DNA of 64,000 nt from contig CATQIJ010000002.1 of NCBI GenBank assembly GCA_958296345.1, positions 54,999 to 118,998 on the forward strand. The letters are read 5' to 3'. The notes under the pieces were generated by a model. That model worked only from the letters and a program-made list of their open reading frames with translations, made no database searches and had not been told where the DNA came from. Both the position numbers and the translations under genes were made by a program. Within the stretch, counting starts at the first letter, position 1. Each line of letters opens with the position of its first letter. This document shows positions 38,197 through 46,992 of the stretch, in pieces. This stretch comes from an uncultured Rhizobiaceae bacterium (GTDB taxonomy: Bacteria; Pseudomonadota; Alphaproteobacteria; Rhizobiales; Rhizobiaceae).

Positions 38197-38952
38197 TTAC
38201 GCAGCGCTTGCGATTACGTCGGCATAGCCATTTTCTTCAAGGTGAAGCGCTAATGACTTATCGCCAGTTTTGATGATGCGGCCGTTGTAAAGCACATGCA
38301 CTGTGTCTGGCACGATGTGATCTAGCAGACGCTGGTAGTGTGTAATCACAAGGAACGCACGAGCAGGATCACGTAGTGCGTTTACACCATCAGAAACAAT
38401 CTTAAGCGCATCAATATCAAGGCCTGAGTCAGTTTCATCCAACACGCACAGGCTTGGCTCTAAAAGTGCCATTTGCAGAATTTCAGCGCGTTTCTTTTCA
38501 CCACCAGAAAAGCCAACGTTCAGCGCACGCTTTAGCATGTTGAAATCAATGCTAAGGTCTGCAGAAGCAGCTTTTACTTTTTTGATGAATTCAGGGGTCG
38601 TATATTCAGCTTCGTTACGAGCTTTGCGCTGAGAATTCATTGCGGCTTTAAGAAAGTTCATCGTGGCAACGCCAGGGATTTCCATCGGATATTGGAACGC
38701 CAAAAACACACCGGATGCCGCGCGTTCGTCAACTTCCATATCTAGCAGGTTTTCACCATTAAAAAGGATTTCGCCTTCGGTTACTTCATAATCTTCCTTG
38801 CCTGCAAGAACATACGATAGCGTAGATTTACCCGCACCATTAGGCCCCATAATTGCGGCAACTTCGCCAGCTTTCACAGTAAGGTCAAGACCCTTGATGA
38901 TTTCAGTTTCGTCTTCCGCAATACGGACATGGAGGTTTTTAATTTCTAGCAT
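38197..38952 (-). CDS. sufC: Fe-S assembly ATPase SufC
   Basis: 251 residues from the ATG at 38952 (MLEIKNLHV). The longer frame adds 18 Lys/Arg-rich residues that do not match the family. Walker A is GPNGAGKSTLS, the ABC signature is GFSGGEKKR, and Walker B runs into LCVLDETDSGLDIDAL. SufC energises the SufBD scaffold on the cytoplasmic side. Four small genes separate it from sufB, whereas these two usually lie next to each other. Confidence 0.96.
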   Translation of the reverse strand: MLEIKNLHVRIAEDETEIIKGLDLTVKAGEVAAIMGPNGAGKSTLSYVLAGKEDYEVTEGEILFNGENLLDMEVDERAASGVFLAFQYPMEIPGVATMNFLKAAMNSQRKARNEAEYTTPEFIKKVKAASADLSIDFNMLKRALNVGFSGGEKKRAEILQMALLEPSLCVLDETDSGLDIDALKIVSDGVNALRDPARAFLVITHYQRLLDHIVPDTVHVLYNGRIIKTGDKSLALHLEENGYADVIASAA

Positions 38953-39029
38953 TTTTTCTTCTTTTCTACGTTTAAGCTTGTTAGCCACATCCTTTGCCGT
39001 GCTCAAGATATGGAAATTTATTCTTTAAA

Positions 39030-39436
39030 TTACGGACACTTATCTGCTGTCCACTCATCAATTTCATCAGATCGCGCGCATTGTTGACGGAACCCGTATC
39101 CCCAAAACGATGTAACGATTATTATCAGTACGCTTAAACACAAACTGACGGTTTTCACCGCTCACACTATCATCAAGTATCCCGTTTGTGTGACGTCAAT
39201 TACCAATCTATCAGCTCTATCAAGGTAGGATTTCAACTCCAAACGCGGAGCCCCCTCCTCTATATTTTCTGGAAAAGAATTGAGGTAATCATGAACAATA
39301 TTCATAGGGCGAAAGACAGTAACAGCCCCGGGCGATCCATAATTTGAATAGCCGTCAGGTGTGAAAACTTCCTCAGCGTTTACAAAGGTAGTTTGCAATA
39401 GAAAGCTTGCGAGTAGAGCTAATAATAGGTTTTCAT
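39030..39436 (-). CDS. unknown secreted protein within SUF operon (frameshifts)
   Basis: Three frames join with single-base fixes: a signal peptide from the ATG at 39436 (MKN-LLLALLASFLLQTTFVNA, one A missing in the A run), a middle piece (EEVFTPDGYSNYGSPGAVTV and RLELKSYLDRADRLVIDVTQ), and an end SGENRQFVFKRTDNNRYIVLG with a Cys-containing tail stopping at 39030. The total is about 135 residues. The protein should be periplasmic. Its place in an operon for cytoplasmic Fe-S assembly is unexpected. No family recognised. Confidence 0.5.
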
Positions 39437-39485
39437 TTTTAACATTCGTGTTTCCATTTCAGCCAAGTTGGCATGCTTATTTACT

Positions 39486-39710
39486 TTATTTCTTCTTCAC
39501 TCTTGAAGCAAACCACTTCCAAATTATCGAGCCAACCCAAGGGCCTAAAATCCAAACACAAAACGCCCAAAGTGGGGTCAGATCATTTTCTCTTTCGCCC
39601 GCCACCATCTCCAAAGTTGGCAATGCAATAAAAATAATCGGCAAGATTACAATCCACAAGAATATAAAAAAGCGCACTGTCTTCATTTGCAGGAATTGGT
39701 CGCGCGTCAT
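39486..39710 (-). CDS. small two-helix membrane protein within SUF operon (third after sufB)
   Basis: 74 residues: a short polar start (TRDQFLQMKTVR), two hydrophobic helices (FFIFLWIVILPIIFIALP and LWAFCVWILGPWVGSIIW) with an acidic loop between, and a basic tail (KWFASRVKKK). Its start lies three bases after the stop of the preceding small gene. No family recognised. Confidence 0.65.
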   Translation of the reverse strand: MTRDQFLQMKTVRFFIFLWIVILPIIFIALPTLEMVAGERENDLTPLWAFCVWILGPWVGSIIWKWFASRVKKK

Positions 39711-39713
39711 TTT

Positions 39714-39968
39714 CTAGCTCGATGCCTCCAATTTGCGCTTGTAGTGCTTTGCAAGTAATGGTTTGAGTAATAGGTGCACTAAAAAAATTGCTACTAACCA
39801 GAATGCAAACCAAAGACCAAGAACTTGCATGGTCTGCGGCATTACAAAGTCATTTCGAAGAGTAAAATAGACGACAGAAATCGCACAAAAATTTCCCAAA
39901 ACAATCGCAATATACTTTGTTATCATGAGCGCCCATGCATTGGCTTCTTTTTCAATGCTGTCGTACAT
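39714..39968 (-). CDS. small two-helix membrane protein within SUF operon (second after sufB)
   Basis: 84 residues with two long helices (ALMITKYIAIVLGNFCAISVV and MQVLGLWFAFWLVAIFLVHLL, in part) and a basic C-terminus (KHYKRKLEASS). It is three bases from the next small gene and about 70 from the one before. The basic tail suggests an N- and C-in topology. No family recognised. Confidence 0.65.
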   Translation of the reverse strand: MYDSIEKEANAWALMITKYIAIVLGNFCAISVVYFTLRNDFVMPQTMQVLGLWFAFWLVAIFLVHLLLKPLLAKHYKRKLEASS

Positions 39969-40038
39969 TAGCTAACGCTCCCATCAAGAGGAATACTAAT
40001 TAACCATACCTCCTTCTGCTTGAGCAGTTGATCTCGGA

Positions 40039-40335
40039 TCATAATGCCTCACTATTCTTCATATAAGACCTGCGTCTTTTGTAATTTTTTATGCCAATCC
40101 AAACCAATAAAACCGGTAAAATTACAACGAGCACAGAATTCATGCTCAAAAAATATTCCACAAAATCAGGCGTATTTATTTTATAATTTGGGTTAGCCAT
40201 GGCTTGATCGAACCAAAAGTACACATCACGAATCGATACGCTACTAAAATATAGTGGCAAAACACCAAGTAAGATTATTAGCGGCGACCACAAATACCAT
40301 GATAAGTAATATTTTTTATTTAAAATTTGGAACAT
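40039..40335 (-). CDS. small two-helix membrane protein within SUF operon (first after sufB)
   Basis: 98 residues, starting three bases after the sufB stop: a helix (WSPLIILLGVLPLYFSSVS), an exposed stretch with FWFDQAMANPNYKINTPDF, a second helix (SVLVVILPVLLVWIGIKN) and a basic tail (YKRRRSYMKNSE). Close spacing to sufB makes cotranscription almost certain. No family recognised. Confidence 0.65.
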   Translation of the reverse strand: MFQILNKKYYLSWYLWSPLIILLGVLPLYFSSVSIRDVYFWFDQAMANPNYKINTPDFVEYFLSMNSVLVVILPVLLVWIGIKNYKRRRSYMKNSEAL

Positions 40336-40338
40336 ACC

Positions 40339-41884
40339 CTACCCCACACTCCCTTCAAGGGAAATGCTAATCAACTTTTGTGCTTCTACTGCAAATTCCA
40401 TTGGCAGCTCTTGAATAACCTCTTTCACGAACCCATTGACGATGAGCGCGATTGCTTCTTCTTCTGGAATACCGCGTTGCATACAGTAGAAGAGCTGATC
40501 ATCAGAAATTTTTGATGTTGTTGCTTCATGCTCAAATTGAGCGGTAGAGTTTTAGCTTCAATATAAGGCACGGTATGGGCGCCACATTGATCGCCGATCA
40601 GCAATGAATCGCACTGCGTAAAGTTACGTGCATCTGATGCTTTTTTATGTGCAGAAACCTGACCACGATAGGTATTGCTTGAACGACCGGCTGATATCCC
40701 TTTTGAGATAATACGGCTCTTTGTATTTTTGCCCAAGTGTAGCATCTTGGTGCCTGAGTCAACTTGCTGAGCTCCGTTAGAAACTGCAATTGAGTAAAAC
40801 TCGCCTTGCGAACCATCGCCGCGCAGAATGCATGATGGATACTTCCACGTAATAGCAGAACCCGTTTCAACTTGTGTCCAGGAAATCTTGGAGTTATCGC
40901 CGCGACAATCACCACGCTTAGTTACGAAGTTGTAAATACCACCCTTCCCAGTTTCATCACCTGGATACCAGTTTTGAACAGTAGAGTACTTAATCTCTGC
41001 GTCTTCCATGGTGATCAATTCTACAACAGCAGCATGGAGCTGGTTTTCATCACGTTGTGGAGCCGTACAGCCCTCAAGATAAGAAACGTAAGAACCTTTT
41101 TCAGCAATGATTAATGTACGTTCGAACTGGCCCGTGTTTTCCGCATTGATACGGAAATACGTAGAGAGCTCCATTGGACAACGAACGCCTTCTGGGATGT
41201 ATACAAACGAACCATCCGTAAACACGGCACAATTAAGTGCTGAATAATAATTATCCGAAACAGGAACTACTGTGGCGAGATACTTCTTTATCAATTCTGG
41301 ATGCTCTTTAATGGCATCAGAAATTGAGCAGAAAATTACGCCTGACTTTGCAAGCTCAGCCTTAAAAGTTGTTACAACGGAGACACTGTCAAAGACTGCA
41401 TCTACTGCAACACGGCCAGATGCATAGACATTGTCTGAAGGGTCTTCATCTAGCTTGGATGGCTCATCATCTAGCTTGGATGGCTCATCATGTTTACGAA
41501 CACCTGCAAGTAATTCTTGCTCTTTAAGCGGAATGCCAAGCTTTTCGTATGTTTTAAGCAGTCAGGATCGACCTCATCTAGAGACTTAGGGCCATCTTCG
41601 AAGTTCTTTGGAGCTGCATAGTAATAGATATCATTGAAATCAATTTTTGGATAATCTACACGAGCCCAATTTGGCTCTTCCATTGTTTTCCAACGCTCAT
41701 ATGCATCCAAACGCCATTGAAGCATCCATTCTGGCTCTTCCTTCTTGGCTGAAATAAAGCGAATAACTTCTTCTGACAGACCTTTAGGCGCCATGTCGTT
41801 TTCGATATCAGTCGAGAAACCGTATTTATATTTATCAACGTCCAATAAAGCGACGGTATCGATAGTTTCTTGTACAGCTGGCAT
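40339..41884 (-). CDS. sufB: Fe-S scaffold protein SufB (frameshifts)
   Basis: About 514 residues after restoring single bases near 41563 and 40553; at the second site adding one A to a run of A returns [16 protein letters not shown]. Key segments are [61 protein letters not shown] and [11 protein letters not shown], covering the core and the sulfur-accepting Cys region. It starts at MPAVQETID (41884). Near residues 133-146 a 21-base tandem duplication doubles DEPSKLD. SufB builds the cluster with SufC and SufD. The frame upstream is continuous with the desulfurase gene. Confidence 0.9.
41446..41487 (+). repeat. 21-base tandem duplication inside sufB
   Basis: The 21-base unit beginning TCATCTAGCTTGGATGGCTC occurs twice in a row, with four more bases of a third copy. 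It is in frame and duplicates DEPSKLD in a linker of SufB. Being a multiple of three, it would not disturb the reading frame. Confidence 0.9.
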
Positions 41885-41916
41885 ATTCCAGTTTCTCCGA
41901 GTTACTTTTTTAAATG

Positions 41917-43094
41917 TTATGCAGCCCACACGGCTAACAATTGTCTTCCAAGCGGCGAGTAAACGTTCCGCACCTAAATTATCTTCTTGCCATCCAAGAC
42001 TAAGGCGTACTGCGCCTTCCATCTCATCTTGGCTTGCGCCCATTGCTTCCAACACATGGCTTCGTTTCACCTTGCCTGATGAGCAAGCAGAACCTGATGA
42101 AACCGATATGCCATCAAGATCTAAAGCCATTAATGCAGTTTCAGCCTTTATACCTGGAACAGCAAAGCAAGACGTATTTCCAAGGCGCTCTGACTGTTTT
42201 CCAAAGAATACGGGTTGAGCAATTTCATTCCCAGCTTCAGTGGATATAGTACCTAATTGCTCTTCAATCGAGTCCCTTAACGTATAAATCTTGATATTTT
42301 TTGTCAAGTTTTCTTGATGCCACTCGCAAGCCGCACCAAAACCAGCAATTGCAGCTACATTTTCCGTGCCACCACGATGGTAGTTTTCCTGTCCACCGCC
42401 GCTTAATAGTGGCATTGGTGATAATGCGGCATCCGAAGAACAATTGCGCCGACGCCTTGTGGTCCACCAATTTTGTGGCTTGAGAAGATTAAAAAGTCAG
42501 CACCTGTTTCTTCAATCGATAAAGGCATTTTACCAAGCGCTTGAACCGCATCTACAACAAGAAATCCATCATATTATGAATCACTTCTGAGATTTTGTTT
42601 ATAGGTTGAATCACACCTGTTTCATTATTTGCAAGTTGCACAGCCACCATAGGATGGCCAGTATCAGCATCGTGTTCTTTAAGGGTTGTTTCTAATGCTT
42701 CAATATCAAGGATGCCATTTTTTTCTGTTGGCAGAAATTTTACGGCGTCTTTGGCAAATCGACCACCTTGCAGAACGCAAGGATGCTCAGTGGCGCCAAT
42801 ATACAATTTCGAAATTTTTAATTCGTGCCCACCGGCTCTAATTATTGGTGAAAGCACATGATTAGCAGCTTCTGTCGCTCCAGATGTGAAAATTACGTTG
42901 GTAGCTTTAAAATCAATAAGTGACGCAAATGAAGAGCGAGCTTTTTCGATTTCTTTGCGTGCATCTCTACCCTCAAAATGAACAGAGGATGCATTGCCGG
43001 CATCGTTCATGGCCTCAATCATCGACTCGCGTGCGCAATCCAACAAGGGAGCGCTTGCGTTATAATCAAGATAATATCTGGCTTGTTGCACCAT
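41917..43094 (-). CDS. NifS/IscS-like cysteine desulfurase, first gene of SUF operon (frameshifts)
   Basis: About 390 residues of class V aminotransferase. YYLDYNASAPLLDCARESM, FTSGATEAANHV and TEHPCVLQG lie in the first piece; the middle piece has VDAVQALGKMPL and FSSHKIGGPQGVG with the PLP Lys; the third has RGGTENVAAIAGFG and VSSGSACSSGKVKRSHVL with the active Cys. Breaks are near 42560 and 42425. The third frame runs on into sufB without a stop; a one-base shift near the end gives a stop at 41917-41919 just before sufB. It is a group I (IscS/NifS) desulfurase, in addition to SufS downstream. Confidence 0.85.
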
Positions 43095-43339
43095 TTTGAT
43101 ACGTAATTTCTTCTCTATAAGAAGGAAATTGCCAAATAAAGCTTGATAGTGCGCAATTTACTTGAAATTTGCACCGCTGATTGTCTATGAAGAGCGTTCA
43201 AGCAGGCTTGGCGATTAACCCAGTTTATAATAATTCTAAACTGTAATAAAAAACTAGCCCTGCAACGTCAAGTGCTCATACGCCGCACAAACCTATTTTG
43301 CTTGGTAAAACAACAAAATTTTAGTTATCCGGAGATCCG

Positions 43340-44023
43340 ATGCCTGAAGTAATTTTTAATGGCCCAACTGGCAGACTTGAAGGTCGTTACCAGCCGTCAA
43401 AAGACAAGACAGCACCTATCGCTATTATTCTTCATCCACACCCGCACCCAAATTTGGCGGAACGATGAATAATAAGATTGTTTATGATCTTTTTTATATG
43501 TTTCAAGAACGTGGTTTTACAACACTTCGCTTTAATTTTCGCGGCGTTGGCCGCAGCCAAGGTGATTTTGACCATGGACAAGGTGAACTTTCAGATGCTG
43601 CTGCTGCATTAGATTGGGTTCAAACACTTGCATCCAGACGCTCGTGGATGTTGGGTTGCTGGTTCTCATTTGGTGCATGGATTGGTATGCAGCTATTAAT
43701 GCGTCGTCCTGAGATTGAAGGCTTTATGTCTATTGCCCCTCAACCAAATATTTATGACTTTTCATTCTTAGCGCCCTGTCCAGCCTCTGGTTTGATTATT
43801 CACGGTGAAGAAGATCGCGTTTCACCGCCAGATGATGTTCAGGGTCTTGTTGATAAGCTCAAAACTCAGCGCGGTATTTTGATCACACAAAATACAATGC
43901 CAGAAGCCAATCACTTCTTCACTGAACATCAAGAAGAACTCATAGAAGAATGCGGGTACTTATCTCGATAAGCGTCTTGGCATTATTCCAGGTGGCATTG
44001 AAGAGACAATGCTACTTCGCTAA
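43340..44023 (+). CDS. alpha/beta hydrolase (frameshifts)
   Basis: About 228 residues. It starts at 43340 (MPEVIFNGPTGRLEGRYQ) 5 bases after GGAGA. ILHPHP marks the oxyanion region, TLRFNFRGVGRSQG is typical, and GCWFSFGAW is in the nucleophile-elbow place but reads W-F-S-F-G and not G-x-S-x-G with glycine first. HGEEDRVSPP carries the acid and EANHFF the His. Breaks at 43452 (one A missing in AAATTT) and 43953 (extra G) are simple indels. It is an intracellular hydrolase of unknown substrate, divergent from the SUF operon. Confidence 0.75.
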
Positions 44024-44033
44024 AAAATCAGTT

Positions 44034-44064
44034 GCAAAGACCTGTTTAATAATCAGGTCTTTGC
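44034..44064. terminator. bidirectional hairpin between convergent genes
   Basis: GCAAAGACCTG (44034-44044) pairs perfectly with CAGGTCTTTGC (44054-44064). The arm overlaps the stop codon of the minus-strand gene, and A/T runs flank it on the hydrolase side. Confidence 0.7.
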
Positions 44065-44373
44065 GCCTGCAATCTCTTTTGGTAAGTTTTGCCATGAATG
44101 ACCTGCAGCCATAATGCATGTTTGTCCATTAGACATTGTCATCATCACTGTCCAAGTTCCTTTTTCGGACGTAAATATCTCAAATGCTTCTGTGCTTTTT
44201 TGAGAAAGCCCCATTGCTAGCGGCGCTTCTTTATAATCTTTTCTCAGAACTTTGATTATCTTGTTACGATCACCACATTTTGCAGGTGCTGCTTGCGCTA
44301 TAGCAATGCTACTCATCAATACGGATGAACTTACTAACCCCATTGCCAATAATAACTTGATTAAATTTTGCAT
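44053..44373 (-). CDS. small secreted protein of unknown function
   Basis: 106 residues from the ATG at 44373, which has AGGAG six bases upstream. The N-terminus MQNLIKLLLAMGLVSSSVLM to AQAA is a signal peptide. The mature part has two Cys (AKCGDRNK and GQTCIM) that may pair, and ends HSWQNLPKEIAGAKT. The segment ALAMGLSQKSTEAFEIFTSE-like (PLAMGLSQKSTEAFEIF) is distinctive. I see similar short secreted proteins in Rhizobiales but cannot name a family. Confidence 0.7.
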   Translation of the reverse strand: MQNLIKLLLAMGLVSSSVLMSSIAIAQAAPAKCGDRNKIIKVLRKDYKEAPLAMGLSQKSTEAFEIFTSEKGTWTVMMTMSNGQTCIMAAGHSWQNLPKEIAGAKT

Positions 44374-44551
44374 ATTCACTCCTTTGCAGCTTTCGCGCAT
44401 TTCCAACGGAGTGAGAAACTATAGTTGTGCGTTAGAAATAAGCGCTCAGCCCGCTGATTTGGTTACTCACATTTATTGCCTGCTAAACTCTTCAACTGTT
44501 TAAAGTCTGCGCCTGTATAGTTAACCAAATGTGAACAAACTAAAGATGTGA

Positions 44552-45670
44552 TTATTTGAGGCTGATAAGACCGCCAGAAACAGGCGCTTTGCATCCTGCA
44601 GTTTTTGGGAAAGTAAGCGGCAAGTTTTTCATGCTTCTGACAGCTAAGTACCCCCAGCCTTCGGCTTCCATTGCATCACCGTCAAAGCCAGCTTCTTCTG
44701 CCTTTATTACTTTTGAATCTGTTTCAAACGCCAGCTTCTTCATATCAGCAACAATGTGTGGGTTATGACGACCACCGCCGCAGATAATCCATAACTTTGG
44801 TGTTTCTGGTAAATGTTCAACTGATCTCATAATCGCAGCAGCCGAGATATATGCTAGCGTCCGCGCGCCTTCTTCAAGTCCAAACTCTCCAGATTTTAGC
44901 GGTTGGAAGTCGTTTCTATCTAAAGACTTTGGCAGTGGCTTTTCAAAATATAAATGGGTTAGATATTTGGCAGCCAAACGCTCATTCACATTACCCTCTG
45001 CGGCAATCATGCCGCCTTGATCATAAGGAATACCTGCTTGCGCTTGCACCCATTGATCTATCAAGGCGTTACCTGGGCCTGTATCAAATGCAATGAGTTC
45101 CTCTCCAATATATGTGATGTTAGAAATACCACCAATATTTACAAAGATTACAGGCATGTGCGCTCGAAGCTCATCTGAAAGACTTGCTGCTAACGCATTA
45201 TGATAAATTGGAACCAATGGCGCGCCCTGCCCACCGTGCACCATATCATTGGCTCGCATATCATAAACAACATCAATGCCGGTTGCTTTCGCAAGTTTAT
45301 CACCATTTCCCAATTGAACAGTTAAAGCCTGTTCAGGGCGGTGCAAGACTGTTTGCCCATGAAACCCAAGGACGTCAATTTGCGAGGCTTCTAATTCATC
45401 TGCTTTTAGGAAGGAGGTTACTGCCTCAACATGAAGCTGGGTTATGAGGTTTTCTGCAACTTCTAAACAGCCAATTCTTTCATCACGACTTTCAAGCCCT
45501 TTTGCATCTTCCAATGCTTGTTTTAAAAGATCTTGTGTCTGAGAAGAGTATGGATAAAAGCCCATAGCGCCTCGTTCAACGATGTCCTCACCGTCTGTTC
45601 GTATAAGCGCAGCGTCGATACCATCCATGCTTGTACCGCTCATTAAGCCAATTGCAGTCTTAATCGCCAT
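44552..45670 (-). CDS. anmK: anhydro-N-acetylmuramic acid kinase
   Basis: 372 residues from the ATG at 45670 (MAIKTAIGLMSGTSMDGID). GLMSGTSMDGIDAALI, FHGQTVLHRP, NIGGISNITYIG, DTGPGNALID and ICGGGRHNP are the AnmK signature segments. The enzyme phosphorylates 1,6-anhydroMurNAc while cleaving the anhydro ring, recycling cell wall sugar. It diverges from tyrS with a 74-base gap, an arrangement common in Rhizobiales. Confidence 0.95.
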   Translation of the reverse strand: MAIKTAIGLMSGTSMDGIDAALIRTDGEDIVERGAMGFYPYSSQTQDLLKQALEDAKGLESRDERIGCLEVAENLITQLHVEAVTSFLKADELEASQIDVLGFHGQTVLHRPEQALTVQLGNGDKLAKATGIDVVYDMRANDMVHGGQGAPLVPIYHNALAASLSDELRAHMPVIFVNIGGISNITYIGEELIAFDTGPGNALIDQWVQAQAGIPYDQGGMIAAEGNVNERLAAKYLTHLYFEKPLPKSLDRNDFQPLKSGEFGLEEGARTLAYISAAAIMRSVEHLPETPKLWIICGGGRHNPHIVADMKKLAFETDSKVIKAEEAGFDGDAMEAEGWGYLAVRSMKNLPLTFPKTAGCKAPVSGGLISLK

Positions 45671-45744
45671 TTGAAATTCCAAAACTTCCTGCTATGAGAC
45701 AACAGATTCTTTCATTCTAGTTATAATAAGAAACGAAACATAAA

Positions 45745-46991
45745 ATGTCTGCCTTCAAATCCGAGTATTTACAAGTTCTTCAATCGCGTGGCTTTATTCA
45801 TCAACTATCAGATGAAACCGGTCTCGATACACTCTTGGCGAAGGAAAAACAACCGCCTATATCGGTTTTGATGCAACGGCACAAAGCTTACATGCGGGCA
45901 GTCTTGTTCAGATTATGTTGCTCTACTGGTTTCAGCAAACTGGTCACCGCCCTCTTGCACTTATGGGTGGCGGCACATCGATGGTTGGCGATCCTTCTGG
46001 TAAGGATGAAAGCCGCAAGATGTTGACAGCTGATGATATCGAAGAAAACAAAAATGGCATCAAGCAAGTCTTTTCAAAGTTTTTAGACTTTGAAAACGAC
46101 AATGCGATTATGGCGGATAATGCAGAATGGCTATTGAAGCTTAATTATGTTGATTTTCTAAGAGACGTTGGCAAGCATTTATCTGTGAACCAAATGCTGG
46201 CACGTGACTCGGTCAAGATGCGTCTTGAACGTGAACAACACTTGTCATTTCTTGAGTTCAATTATATGTGCCTACAAGCATACGACTTTGCGGAACTTGC
46301 AAAGCGTTACGATTGCCGTTTGCAAATGGGTGGTTCTGACCAATGGGGCAATATTGTTTCTGGTGTTGATTTGGGTCGCCGTATGGGAACATCAAACCTA
46401 TTTGCACTAACTACACCACTCTTAACTACATCATCTGGCGCCAAGATGGGCAAGACGGCGGACGGGGCTGTTTGGCTATCTGAAAGCCACTTACCTGCTT
46501 ACGACTACTGGCAATATTTCCGCAACGCAGAAGATGCGGACGTTGGTCGTTTCATGAAGCTTTTCACAACACTACCTCTTGATGAGATTGCACGTTACGA
46601 AGCGCTTGAAGGTGCTGAACTTAATGAAGCCAAGAAAGTGCTCGCGACTGAAACAACTGCAATGGTTCATGGACGAGAGGTTGCTGAGCAAGCTGCTGAA
46701 ACAGCACGAAGAACCTTTGAGGAAGGCCAAGCAACGGATACCCTACCAACGGTTGCAGTTGCACAATCAGATTTTGATAATGGCATTGGGTTATTGTCAC
46801 TCATTGTTGAGGCGGGTCTTGCATCATCCAATGGTGAAGCGCGCCGTCATATTAAAGGTGGTGCTATTCGTATTAACGACGAGCAAATAACAGATGAACG
46901 CATGAGTGTTTCTGCCAGCAACTTAAATGATGCCGGCGCAGTTAAACTTTCAATGGGGAAGAAAAAGCATTTTTTGGTGAAGCCAGAATAG
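45745..46991 (+). CDS. tyrS: tyrosyl-tRNA synthetase (frameshift)
   Basis: About 415 residues after adding one A at the run in GGAAAAACAACC near 45846. The fix restores [21 protein letters not shown], the HIGH-like region, to the main frame. [34 protein letters not shown] and the KMSKS-like [17 protein letters not shown] follow. The C-terminal S4-like domain holds [17 protein letters not shown]. Tyr-tRNA charging is essential and I see no second copy, so the break is most likely a sequence error. Confidence 0.92.
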
Positions 46992-46992
46992 C

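Noticed and set aside
41471..42415. Real desulfurase-SufB fusion protein
   Set aside because: A sufB ribosome site and ATG are in place and a one-base shift returns a stop just upstream; indels are frequent in this window.
46950..46991. Forty-base convergent overlap of the DUF3971 gene with tyrS
   Set aside because: Dropping one T from a run gives a family-like FEFQ end at 46993, which removes the overlap.
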